64,000 bases of DNA from Calidifontibacillus erzurumensis. Its GTDB lineage: Bacteria; Bacillota; Bacilli; Bacillales; Bacillaceae_J. The notes beneath the pieces are model-generated. The model saw nothing but the letters and a program-made list of their open reading frames with translations. It ran no database searches and had not been told where the DNA came from. Positions 36,645 through 44,438 of this stretch are shown one piece after another. A program made the translations under genes and the position numbers. The stretch spans positions 124,001-188,000 of the forward strand of contig NZ_JABTTE010000003.1 in assembly GCF_013303125.1 (NCBI RefSeq), written 5' to 3'. Numbering within the stretch: position 1 is the stretch's first letter; every line of letters begins with the position of its first letter.

Positions 36645-36812
36645 TCATATTTCCTCATAGTTGATTTCTTCTTCCAGCGATTCTATTGATTTGGGATTAC
36701 CAAATTTTTCATAAATATCTTACAGATTTCCTCTATTCCTTTACCAGCAACAGACCTCGTCTAAAGAATGACAATCCCCTCAGCCCAGCCATATGTCTGC
36801 GCAATAATACAA
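36645..36812 (-). pseudogene. Possible decayed protein-coding remnant
   Basis: Reading the minus strand and allowing one in-frame stop and one frameshift gives a protein-like string: AQTYGWAEGIVIL, stop, TRSVAGKGIEEICK, shift, then IYEKFGNPKSIESLEEEIN ending YEEI-stop. The amphipathic, charged pattern is unlike random AT-rich translation. I do not recognise the parent family. Low confidence. Confidence 0.3.
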
Positions 36813-36860
36813 TACTAAATAATTATCACCCCTTTTCACTTTTTGATTAAGAAGTAAAAA

Positions 36861-37082
36861 ATGATGAACAAACCTAGGTGCGGACTAGTTTACAACTCTT
36901 ATGCCTCGGAGTATGATAATGAAAGTGAAAATAAAGATATTGAGAAGGAGTTGATATTTTTGTCTATTCAAACTTGTTCTGAACCAGACCCCAGTTTGAA
37001 TTACGAGGAAATCAACTGCCCAGTTCAAAAAGGGTTGAGTGTTCAAAAATATCAACTCTTAAAAAAACTGGGAAATCAATGA
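36861..37082 (+). CDS. Hypothetical 73-residue protein
   Basis: A short acidic frame beginning at two ATGs after the weak site AAGAAG, ending 25 nt before the corA start. The product has three or four Cys and no membrane helix or known motif. It could be a real leader gene for corA or a chance frame. Confidence 0.3.
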   Translation: MMNKPRCGLVYNSYASEYDNESENKDIEKELIFLSIQTCSEPDPSLNYEEINCPVQKGLSVQKYQLLKKLGNQ

Positions 37083-37107
37083 CTTCCTCTTAAAATAAGG
37101 AGGATTC

Positions 37108-38049
37108 ATGATGATAAAAATTTACATGACCGATGAGGTAGGGCATATCCATGAAATATCTGAAATAACTAAAGGATGTTGGGTGAATATAATTAATCCG
37201 ACTGAAGAAGAGATTGAACATGTTACCAAACGCCTCCAACTTCCATTAGACTTTTTGCGTGACCCATTGGATGAAGAGGAACGTTCAAGAATCGAAAAGG
37301 AAGATAACCACGTATTAATCATTATCAATATCCCATTAGTAACAAAAGATGAATACGATCGAGCGATTTATGACACCATTCCTCTTGGAATCATCATAAC
37401 TGATGAATGTTTTATTACAGTTTGTTTAAAAGATAATCCTATTTTTCATCTGTTTGCCCAAAACAAAGTGAAACAATTTTTCACATACAAAAAAACAAGG
37501 TTTGCTTTGCAAATCCTTTATTTAATCGCAACTTCTTATCTCAAATATTTGAAACAGATTAACAAAAAAACTGATGAAATTGAAAATGAACTTCATCAGT
37601 CAATGAAAAATAAAGAGCTTTTTTCTTTATTAAATTTGGAAAAGAGTTTAGTCTATTTTACAACCTCATTAAAATCTAATAATATCGTGATGCAAAAAAT
37701 GCTCAGAAGCAACTATTTAAAAATGTATGAAGATGATAAAGACTTGCTGGAAGATGTAATCATTGAAAATCAGCAAGCAATTGAAATGGCGGAAACGCAT
37801 ATGTCAATTTTAAGCGGCATGATGGATGCTTTTGCATCAGTCATATCGAACAATGTGAATATTGTAATGAAATTTTTAACTTCTTTTACTATAATTTTAG
37901 CCTTGCCAACAATGGTAGCAAGCTTTTATGGTATGAATGTTGAATTACCTTTTCAAAACTATCAACATGCATTTTATATTCCGATTATCATCTCGGCGAT
38001 TTTTGCCATCATTACAGCGTTTATTTTTTGGAAGAAAAAGTTTTTCTGA
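37108..38049 (+). CDS. corA: CorA-family magnesium/divalent cation channel
   Basis: A 313-residue protein with an N-terminal cytoplasmic alpha/beta funnel domain, a long helical stalk and two C-terminal membrane helices. The selectivity motif YGMN is at the end of TM1 (ASFYGMNVELPF), followed by TM2 and a Lys-rich tail. It should form a pentameric Mg2+ channel in the cytoplasmic membrane. Start ATG-ATG follows AAGGAGGATTC. No M-box riboswitch is seen upstream. Confidence 0.93.
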   Translation: MMIKIYMTDEVGHIHEISEITKGCWVNIINPTEEEIEHVTKRLQLPLDFLRDPLDEEERSRIEKEDNHVLIIINIPLVTKDEYDRAIYDTIPLGIIITDECFITVCLKDNPIFHLFAQNKVKQFFTYKKTRFALQILYLIATSYLKYLKQINKKTDEIENELHQSMKNKELFSLLNLEKSLVYFTTSLKSNNIVMQKMLRSNYLKMYEDDKDLLEDVIIENQQAIEMAETHMSILSGMMDAFASVISNNVNIVMKFLTSFTIILALPTMVASFYGMNVELPFQNYQHAFYIPIIISAIFAIITAFIFWKKKFF

Positions 38050-38166
38050 CTGCTTAAACTAGTTATACATTAAAAAAGGTTTATGTCTACTGGCTTTTTC
38101 CCCATTCATTTTGAACATCTCCGCATACATTGTTATGGAAGTATAAGGACAAGGAGATGTTTTAAC

Positions 38167-38727
38167 ATGGTAAAAAGAACTTATGATGATTTAGGCAACC
38201 AAAATTTTTTGCATATTTTTAAACGGAGAGAAAGTTGGACTGATCATCGGGATGAAAAAAGAGATGACTTTGAAGAAGCAGAAATGGAAGTAGAGTTCAA
38301 AGGCTCAAGAAGGCGTAAAACTGGAAACACATTACGGCCAACAACGTGCCAACAGCTAGCAAATATTATTGGCGGTGAAGTTATTACGACAACTCCAGCT
38401 TGTGTTGTTCAACGCCTCCGAAATATAAATGCTACTATATTAGGCCGCAGAACTCGCTCTCCACTTGCATTACCATTTGCTCTTTCCTTTGAAAATAAAC
38501 GGAATGGGAAAACCTTGAATTTAGGTGAATCAGTAGTTTTGGAAGATGAAATCAATCCATTATTAACAGCATTACGGAAAAGGGGAATTATAGTTACAGC
38601 AATTCACAATCACTGGCTCTTTGATAATCCTCGTTTGATGTACATGCACTGGGAAAACGTCGGAGATCCATTCGAATTTGCCAAAAATAGCATTGATGCG
38701 GCAAAAGAAGCAGGTCTTTTTAAATAA
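38167..38727 (+). CDS. DUF1259 (LppY/LpqO-like) protein
   Basis: A 186-residue soluble protein. Its second half, with TALRKRGIIVTAIHNHWLF then PRLMYMHWENVGDP, matches the DUF1259 family, usually found as single or duplicated domains in actinobacterial lipoproteins and Bacillus. The conserved His residues suggest metal binding, but function is unknown. The first 50 residues are charged and low in similarity. ATG at 38167 follows AAGGAGATGTTTTAAC; an upstream extension lacks a ribosome site. No signal peptide. Confidence 0.75.
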   Translation: MVKRTYDDLGNQNFLHIFKRRESWTDHRDEKRDDFEEAEMEVEFKGSRRRKTGNTLRPTTCQQLANIIGGEVITTTPACVVQRLRNINATILGRRTRSPLALPFALSFENKRNGKTLNLGESVVLEDEINPLLTALRKRGIIVTAIHNHWLFDNPRLMYMHWENVGDPFEFAKNSIDAAKEAGLFK

Positions 38728-38731
38728 GTTC

Positions 38732-38776
38732 AAAAAGCCATTTGATGATCCTTTCGATCACAAATGGCTTTTTACT
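38732..38776 (+). terminator. Terminator after the DUF1259 gene
   Basis: AAAAAGCCATTTG plus TGATC pairs with GATCA plus CAAATGGCTTTTT around CTTTC. Confidence 0.88.
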
Positions 38777-38853
38777 TTGTTTTATAAATATATCATTTGA
38801 TAATTTTTTATTTACTTGGATAAACTATTTAAAAAAGAAAGGACTTTGCGTGA

Positions 38854-39573
38854 ATGAAAAACACGTTGAAAAAGATCCTTTATTTTTCAATAGGACTCAA
38901 TATCCTTCTTCTCGCACTTTTAGTAAAACCTTACTGGAATGATTTTCTCGTAGACGCAAATATTCCCCCTTACTTAAAGAATAAAATATACGTAATGAAA
39001 ACAAGTAATTACAAGGTTTATAAAACTACAAAAGCATATATTGTCATGCTAGGGGATTCCATCACTCAAGGTGTTGACTGGCATGAATTATTAGGTAGAA
39101 ACGACATCATCAATCGAGGAATAGCAGGGGATTACTCAGAAGGAATGTTAAATCGCCTTCATTATATTTACAGTTTACATCCCAAATATGTTTTTATTAT
39201 GGGAGGAATTAATGACATTCGACATCATGTTCTTACTCCGAACGAAATTGCAAAAAATTACGATAAAATGATTTCTGCATTAAAGAACCGAAATATTAAG
39301 CCAGTTATAACCTCAACACTTTACGTTGCACCTACTGAAAAAAAACATAAAAAAATAAATGGGAATGTTGACCAATTAAACGCTTTATTAAAAGAAATAG
39401 CTAATGAAAAAGGAATTCCATTTATTGATTTAAACAGCAAGTTAGCTAAAGGAAATAGTTTAAATCCAAAGTATACAGTAGATGGCATTCATTTATTAGG
39501 TAATGCTTACCGTATCTGGGGAAATGAAATTGAAAAAGTGCTTAAAAAAATGGAAGCTGAAAGCGACATATGA
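38854..39573 (+). CDS. Membrane-anchored SGNH/GDSL hydrolase
   Basis: A 239-residue esterase/lipase-type hydrolase with an N-terminal signal anchor (about 8-25). The four SGNH blocks are visible: GDSIT (Ser, about 69-73), NRGIAGD (Gly), GGINDI (Asn) and VDGIHLLG (Asp-His). The catalytic domain lies outside the membrane. Substrate may be an acylated sugar or wall polymer, as for related Bacillus enzymes. ATG follows AAAGGACTTTGCGTGA. Confidence 0.88.
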   Translation: MKNTLKKILYFSIGLNILLLALLVKPYWNDFLVDANIPPYLKNKIYVMKTSNYKVYKTTKAYIVMLGDSITQGVDWHELLGRNDIINRGIAGDYSEGMLNRLHYIYSLHPKYVFIMGGINDIRHHVLTPNEIAKNYDKMISALKNRNIKPVITSTLYVAPTEKKHKKINGNVDQLNALLKEIANEKGIPFIDLNSKLAKGNSLNPKYTVDGIHLLGNAYRIWGNEIEKVLKKMEAESDI

Positions 39574-39594
39574 AAATCTCCCAAGACACAAAAT

Positions 39595-39624
39595 GAGCAA
39601 TTCCCTATTGGAAATTGCTCTATT
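39595..39624 (-). terminator. Terminator of the tRNA pair
   Basis: On the minus strand AGAGCAATTTCC pairs with GGAATTGCTC, followed by ATTTTG. It lies 30 nt beyond the tRNA-Gly 3' end and opposite the end of the SGNH gene. Confidence 0.65.
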
Positions 39625-39654
39625 AAAAGAAAGAAAATTTTATATGCAATAAAG

Positions 39655-39728
39655 TGGAGCGGGTGACGGGAATCGAACCCGCGACATCAGCTTGGGAAGC
39701 TGAAGTTTTACCACTAAACTACACCCGC
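39655..39728 (-). tRNA. tRNA-Gly, anticodon CCC
   Basis: Cloverleaf on the minus strand: acceptor GCGGGTG/CACCCGC, D arm GTTTAGTGGTAAAAC, anticodon stem TCAGC/GCTGA with loop TTCCCAA (anticodon CCC), T arm with GGTTCGATTCC, and encoded 3' TCCA. It reads GGG. Paired with tRNA-Thr 1 nt upstream. Confidence 0.93.
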
Positions 39729-39729
39729 A

Positions 39730-39805
39730 TGGTGCCGGCAAGAGGACTCGAACCCCCAACCCACTGATTACGATTCAGTTGCTCTACCGATTGAGCTATA
39801 CCGGC
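39730..39805 (-). tRNA. tRNA-Thr, anticodon CGT
   Basis: Cloverleaf on the minus strand: acceptor GCCGGTA/TGCCGGC, D arm GCTCAATCGGTAGAGC, anticodon stem ACTGA/TCAGT with loop ATCGTAA (anticodon CGT), T loop GGTTCGAGTCC, and 3' ACCA. It reads ACG. Transcribed together with tRNA-Gly(CCC). Confidence 0.93.
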
Positions 39806-40029
39806 ATAAATAAAATTAATTATTAAATGAAACAACGTAAGTCTCAAATTCTAAAATATACTTTTTAGTCGGTCAATTTACATAAAATATTATAGCACCG
39901 CTTATTTAGAAATCAATAAAGAATTAATTATGAAAATACAATCTTGCTCGTTTACCAATAAAAGTTTGTTAATATATTCTAATCACATCTTTTTCGCATA
40001 TTTCATTAAATTAATAAAAAGATATAGAC

Positions 40030-40085
40030 CAGTAAAAGGCAAAGGATTGTAAAAATCCGTATCCACAAAAATACATCCTTTGCCT
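40030..40085 (-). terminator. Terminator of patB
   Basis: On the minus strand AGGCAAAGGAT pairs with ATCCTTTGCCT, followed by TTTACT. The loop of about 27 nt is long but the 11-bp stem is perfect. Confidence 0.7.
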
Positions 40086-40103
40086 CTAATAAATTTTGTT
40101 AGA

Positions 40104-41294
40104 CTAATTTAAATCGGCAAATTCTCTCGCAATTCTTTGAAAAGCTTCTTGAATCATTGGCCTAGGTGAGGAAACACAAATTCTTTGAAAATCCAAGCCT
40201 TCCTCCCCAAACATTTTTCCATCTTCCAATATGACATTTGCTTTATTATAGATTCGTTCATGAACCTCACTAGGAGAAATACCATAGCCTCCGAAATTCA
40301 TCCACATCAAATATGTACCTTCTGGAATCCTTACTTTCACTTTTGGCATTTTTTCTGCCAAAAATTTTACTATCCACTCCATCGTTATATCAATATATTC
40401 CTTTAATTGTTCAAGCCAATCTTCACCTTCGTTATAGGCAGCAATGAGAGCAGAAATTGCAAATGGCGAAGCTAAATGCATCCCCATTTCATTCGTCAAT
40501 TTTCTCCTCAACTTTTTATTTGGAATTACTAAGTTTGTACAATGAAGCCCAGCCACATTAAACGTTTTGTTTATGGCAGTGCAAGTAATAATATGTTCTG
40601 TATTGTTTGTGACTTTCGCAAGCGGTACAAATTTTTCATATCGCCTAATTAAATCACCATGGATTTCATCAGCAATAATTAACACATCATTTTCAAGACA
40701 AATAGTTGCCAATTTTTGAAGCTCCTCTGGCTTGAATATTCTCCCTGTCGGATTATGTGGATTACAAAGAATAAATAGCTTTGTATTTTTTTCTTTTGCT
40801 TTTGCTTCGAAATCGGCAAAATCAATCGAATAATAGCCGTTTTCATCACAAACAAGAGCATTATTTCGAACTCTTCTCCCATTCCCCTCAATAACTTTTG
40901 TAAAAGGAGGATATACTGGGCGTTGAATAATCACTCCATCTCCTGGATTTGTAAAAGCTTTAACAGCCATATGTAAAGCATGAACTGTTCCGGGACTATA
41001 AATAATTTCTTCTTGATTGATTACCCAATTATGACGTTTATGAAACCAATATTGAATGGCTTCATAATACTCTTTAGGAAAAATTGAATATCCGTAAATA
41101 CGGTGATTAACCGTTTGATGAAGTGCATCGATAATCGGCTGAGGTACAGAAAAATCCATATCCGCTGTAAATAAGGGCAAAGTGTTTTCATCATAACGTT
41201 CTGTAATCCCTATTCGTTTAATAAAATCGCCGCCATCCCATTTCATCGAATATGTATTTCGCCGGTTAATAATTTCATCAAAGTTATATTTCAT
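40104..41294 (-). CDS. patB: PatB/MalY-type PLP-dependent cystathionine beta-lyase or aminotransferase
   Basis: A 396-residue fold-type I pyridoxal-phosphate enzyme. It opens with NRRNTYSMKWDG, characteristic of the PatB/MalY group, followed by ADMDFSVPQPI, the NPHNPTGR loop, ADEIHGDL and the cofactor lysine K243 in NKTFNVAGLH. In B. subtilis PatB is a C-S lyase acting on cystathionine and cysteine conjugates. ATG follows AAAGGAGGAAGTTGTT. Confidence 0.9.
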   Translation of the reverse strand: MKYNFDEIINRRNTYSMKWDGGDFIKRIGITERYDENTLPLFTADMDFSVPQPIIDALHQTVNHRIYGYSIFPKEYYEAIQYWFHKRHNWVINQEEIIYSPGTVHALHMAVKAFTNPGDGVIIQRPVYPPFTKVIEGNGRRVRNNALVCDENGYYSIDFADFEAKAKEKNTKLFILCNPHNPTGRIFKPEELQKLATICLENDVLIIADEIHGDLIRRYEKFVPLAKVTNNTEHIITCTAINKTFNVAGLHCTNLVIPNKKLRRKLTNEMGMHLASPFAISALIAAYNEGEDWLEQLKEYIDITMEWIVKFLAEKMPKVKVRIPEGTYLMWMNFGGYGISPSEVHERIYNKANVILEDGKMFGEEGLDFQRICVSSPRPMIQEAFQRIAREFADLN

Positions 41295-41873
41295 AACAAC
41301 TTCCTCCTTTTCTTTTCACTATAATAGTTACAGAACGTTGAAGCAAAGATTATACAATTTATTCCTTTAAATTAATATTTGACCAATTTATTATGAATAT
41401 TTACATGAATAAAAGGCATACCCATGGAGGCTTTAATAAAACAAGCAAAACCGTTAGTCCTTTAATTATACAACTAAATTTAAAGAATTAAGTTTCTAGC
41501 CTAATGACTTTTAATTTGTAGTTATTTCCAAAAAGAGGTAATAATTCTATTTAAGCCATAGGGGTTATTGTAATTTGAGTATTTATAAAGAAAGAAAAAG
41601 ACCACAAAGATCATGATACTTATTATTTAAGGGAAAATTATACTATAATATATTTTGTAGAGGTTATTCACTACAATCTTGTCGTTTTTAATAATAAAAA
41701 ATAAACTAAGTTCTTGACAATGAAATGTGCACCCTCGTTTATATGGCTCAATTTATTCATTAAAAACCTTCCAAATTTAATAATCATAAATTTTTTGTAA
41801 TAAGAAAAATACATAATAATCTTGTTTAATGTAAATAATGGTAATACACATTTTTACGGGGGTGTCATTTTGG
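41295..41873. other. Non-coding stretch
   Basis: About 580 bp of AT-rich sequence between divergent genes. I find no supported frame, tRNA, riboswitch motif or clear terminator. Confidence 0.45.
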
Positions 41874-42659
41874 TTGATCGAAGATGCTTCTATTAGACGG
41901 CCTCGAGCGTACGTTTCCCAGTTTGGAACGACTGCGCTTCATTTAAGAAATCCCTTCATTGTTGCTTTTTGGTCGTTTGCTTTTCCTGGTTGTGGCCATC
42001 TTTTACAAAAAAGGTTACTCAAAGGTATTGCCTTTATTTGTTGGGAGACTATCGTGAATACGAACGCAAAGGTAAATTTATCTATTATGTATACCATGCA
42101 CGGAAAATTTGAGGAAGCCATCCAAACGATAAATATTAAATGGTTTTTATTATATATGGCAATTTACGTTTTTACAATTTGGGACAGTTACCGTGGGACG
42201 GTCGAACTAAATAAACAATATCTACTAGCCAACCGTGAGGATGGATTAATAAGACCATTGACATTGAACCTATTCGATATAAATTTACTTGATAAAAGGT
42301 TACCATTGATAGCTTTACTATTTTCTTTTTTAGCACCCGGAATGGGTCATTTGTATGTTCAAGATGTTATCCTCGGGCTATTCATAATTGCTTTGATAAT
42401 CGTTATCCTTTATTTTTCAAATGCATTACCTGCTGTCCATTATACATTCACCGGAGATTTCAGCCATGCAATCGAAATTATTGATATGCAATGGTTTATG
42501 TATCTCCCATCATTTTATTTATTCGTTATTTACCATGCTTATGTATCGACAATTGAATACAATAAACTTTTTGAAAAAGCCCAATCTAAATATTTACGAG
42601 TAACTTACCAAAATCCAAATTTTGCATCGAACTTGAGAGAATTTTTCGATAAACAATAA
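41874..42659 (+). CDS. Membrane protein with duplicated half
   Basis: About 261 residues, with two homologous halves: NPFIVAFWSFAFPGCGHLLQ (about 26-45) and LPLIALLFSFLAPGMGHLYV (about 143-162), each followed by further membrane helices and an acidic loop before INIKWFLLYM / IDMQWFMYLP. The repeated F-x-PG-x-GH motif resembles small TM2-type membrane domains. Function unknown. Start TTG at 41874, 9 nt after GGGGGTG; the in-frame ATG at 41838 has no ribosome site. Confidence 0.65.
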   Translation: MIEDASIRRPRAYVSQFGTTALHLRNPFIVAFWSFAFPGCGHLLQKRLLKGIAFICWETIVNTNAKVNLSIMYTMHGKFEEAIQTINIKWFLLYMAIYVFTIWDSYRGTVELNKQYLLANREDGLIRPLTLNLFDINLLDKRLPLIALLFSFLAPGMGHLYVQDVILGLFIIALIIVILYFSNALPAVHYTFTGDFSHAIEIIDMQWFMYLPSFYLFVIYHAYVSTIEYNKLFEKAQSKYLRVTYQNPNFASNLREFFDKQ

Positions 42660-42874
42660 AACTTTTCCTTATCCTTTCTCATTTAAGAAAACTTAACAAA
42701 ATACAGTACTTGTTGAAACAAAACTGCAAATGTGATTTTTGAATGGCTCCATAGGGTATTGTTTTTGCCTGGGCAAAGTTTTAAAAAATTAACTTTTAGC
42801 TGCCAAATGAATGAAGTCCACCTTCATTTTAAATGTGGACATGTGATAGTAAAATGCCATTATGAGGAGAAAGA

Positions 42875-43351
42875 GTGAATCGAATGTACGTTATTGCATC
42901 CTTTGAACACTCTATTGATCTAGAATTAGCACTGACGGCATTAGAGCAGGAAGAAATAAGAAAAAACCAAATCCTAGCAATCCCTCTAAATAAACGGACA
43001 GAAAAGAGAAAACTTTTTGATACGATCCATCGCTCAGATGGCCTTAGCCTTTTTGACGTTGGTGCAATTCTCGGTGCCTGCTGTATGCTTTTAGGAGCCA
43101 TTTATGGAATGGTATTAAAATGGGGACCAATATTATGGGGATTGATTGGTTTAATTGGAGGTTTAACTTTAGGCATTTTACTAAAAGTATTATTTGTAAA
43201 AAAGCAAAATAAAAAGCAAGCAAACGATGAGATTCGCACCGAAGTTTTTGTATTGATCCAATGTAGAGAAGACCAAAGTAAAATTGTTGAAAACATTTTA
43301 TGGAGCCATGAGGCGTTAGGTGTGGCCAAATTAAAATTTCAAGATAATTGA
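42875..43351 (+). CDS. Hypothetical membrane protein, 158 residues
   Basis: Not recognised. The N-terminal third is an alpha/beta segment (MYVIASFEHSIDLELALTAL), the middle has two glycine-rich membrane helices (about 62-82 and 86-106), and the C-terminal third repeats a beta-alpha pattern (TEVFVLIQCREDQSKIVENIL). The soluble halves could form one ferredoxin-like domain on the cytoplasmic side. GTG start after GAGGAGAAAGA. Function unknown. Confidence 0.6.
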   Translation: MNRMYVIASFEHSIDLELALTALEQEEIRKNQILAIPLNKRTEKRKLFDTIHRSDGLSLFDVGAILGACCMLLGAIYGMVLKWGPILWGLIGLIGGLTLGILLKVLFVKKQNKKQANDEIRTEVFVLIQCREDQSKIVENILWSHEALGVAKLKFQDN

Positions 43352-43382
43352 TCCAATGGGTAAATATACTTACCCATCGGAT
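43351..43382. terminator. Inverted repeat between convergent genes
   Basis: ATCC-A-ATGGGTAA pairs with TTACCCAT-C-GGAT around ATATAC. No strong T tract; probable weak bidirectional terminator. Confidence 0.5.
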
Positions 43383-43385
43383 TAA

Positions 43386-44438
43386 TTAAATGTTATTAAA
43401 ATTTTTTATATAATGATAATTGCCAAATTCTTTTGTTGCATGAACCATCGTTTCAATAACCTCTAATGGAACATTGAAAGGGATTTCTGGTCCTTGAGAA
43501 GATAAAACATAGCCGTATCCATCTGCTGCTTTATTAATTGCTTTTTTCACCTCTAATAGCGTTCGTATTCTATTCCAATATAACATTTCAATATTATTAA
43601 AATTTCCCATGATAGCAATTTTACCTTTTGCTATTTTTTTGCATTCACCTAGGTGGTCTGAATAATCTAAAATTGCCAATACTGCTCCAGTTGTTGCAAT
43701 TAAGTCTAAAATTCCTTGGGCACTGCCAACCGCTTCATAAACAACTGGGACGGGAATTTCCTTAATAGTCTCTTTTAGCAATGGTAATACATATTTTTCA
43801 AACAAGCGTCTGCTAATGACCGTTTGTGAAGCAATTCCATCAGCCATTACTATCATATCTGCTCCTTGGTCTACCATTTTTTTAGCCCAAGCAACAACGA
43901 ATTGTTTACATTTGTCCAACAATAACTTCAAATATTTATCCCCATTTTTATCTTCATTAATAAGAATTTCCATAAAAGGACCTGTACCCATCAGCATACT
44001 TGGCAAACTGAATGGTGCAATGAGACCACCTATTACAGGGGTATGATGACCAACTTCCTTTGCCAAGATATTGATCGCAATTAGTGTTTCTCTCGTTTCC
44101 ATCGAATTTGCCGGATCAGGAACTTTAATCTCTTTGATTTCCTCTGCTTTTCTAATCACAATTTTTGAAAGTGTCGGGGAACCATTCTTATAATAAGTCA
44201 ATGGAGAACCCCAAGGTGTCAAATCTTGAACGATATGAGGAATACCAATAACCGCATCATGTTCGAGCCTTTCTAATAATTTTAATTGACCTTTGGCAAT
44301 GTTTCTACCGCTCTTTTGATAACTTGGCAAATCAATGTTCAACAATTTTGAACCCTGTGTTAATAAAAGAGGAATAACTGGCACTCTATCAACAGGTTGA
44401 AACGTTACAGCTCTTATTAACCTTTCTTTGGAGTTCAT
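43386..44438 (-). CDS. UroD/MtaA-fold methyltransferase-like protein lacking the zinc ligands
   Basis: A 350-residue TIM-barrel protein of the uroporphyrinogen decarboxylase / methylcobamide:CoM methyltransferase superfamily (RLIRAVTFQPVDRVPVIPL at the N-terminus, ADGIASQTVIS, IMGNFNNIEML). In MtaA/MtbA/CmuA the zinc site is HxC in LHICGN plus a later Cys in SGCGI. Here those positions read YEAVGS (E235, V237) and SQGPEI, so all three ligands appear lost. ATG overlaps the stop of the corrinoid-protein gene by 1 nt (TGATG) after AGGAGG, so they are coupled. It may hand methyl groups to, or sense, the partner's corrinoid. Confidence 0.75.
   Translation of the reverse strand: MNSKERLIRAVTFQPVDRVPVIPLLLTQGSKLLNIDLPSYQKSGRNIAKGQLKLLERLEHDAVIGIPHIVQDLTPWGSPLTYYKNGSPTLSKIVIRKAEEIKEIKVPDPANSMETRETLIAINILAKEVGHHTPVIGGLIAPFSLPSMLMGTGPFMEILINEDKNGDKYLKLLLDKCKQFVVAWAKKMVDQGADMIVMADGIASQTVISRRLFEKYVLPLLKETIKEIPVPVVYEAVGSAQGILDLIATTGAVLAILDYSDHLGECKKIAKGKIAIMGNFNNIEMLYWNRIRTLLEVKKAINKAADGYGYVLSSQGPEIPFNVPLEVIETMVHATKEFGNYHYIKNFNNI

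Noticed and set aside
36780-37107. Magnesium (M-box) riboswitch upstream of corA
   Set aside because: No M-box core or terminator in the leader; the region is AT-rich with a doubtful small frame.
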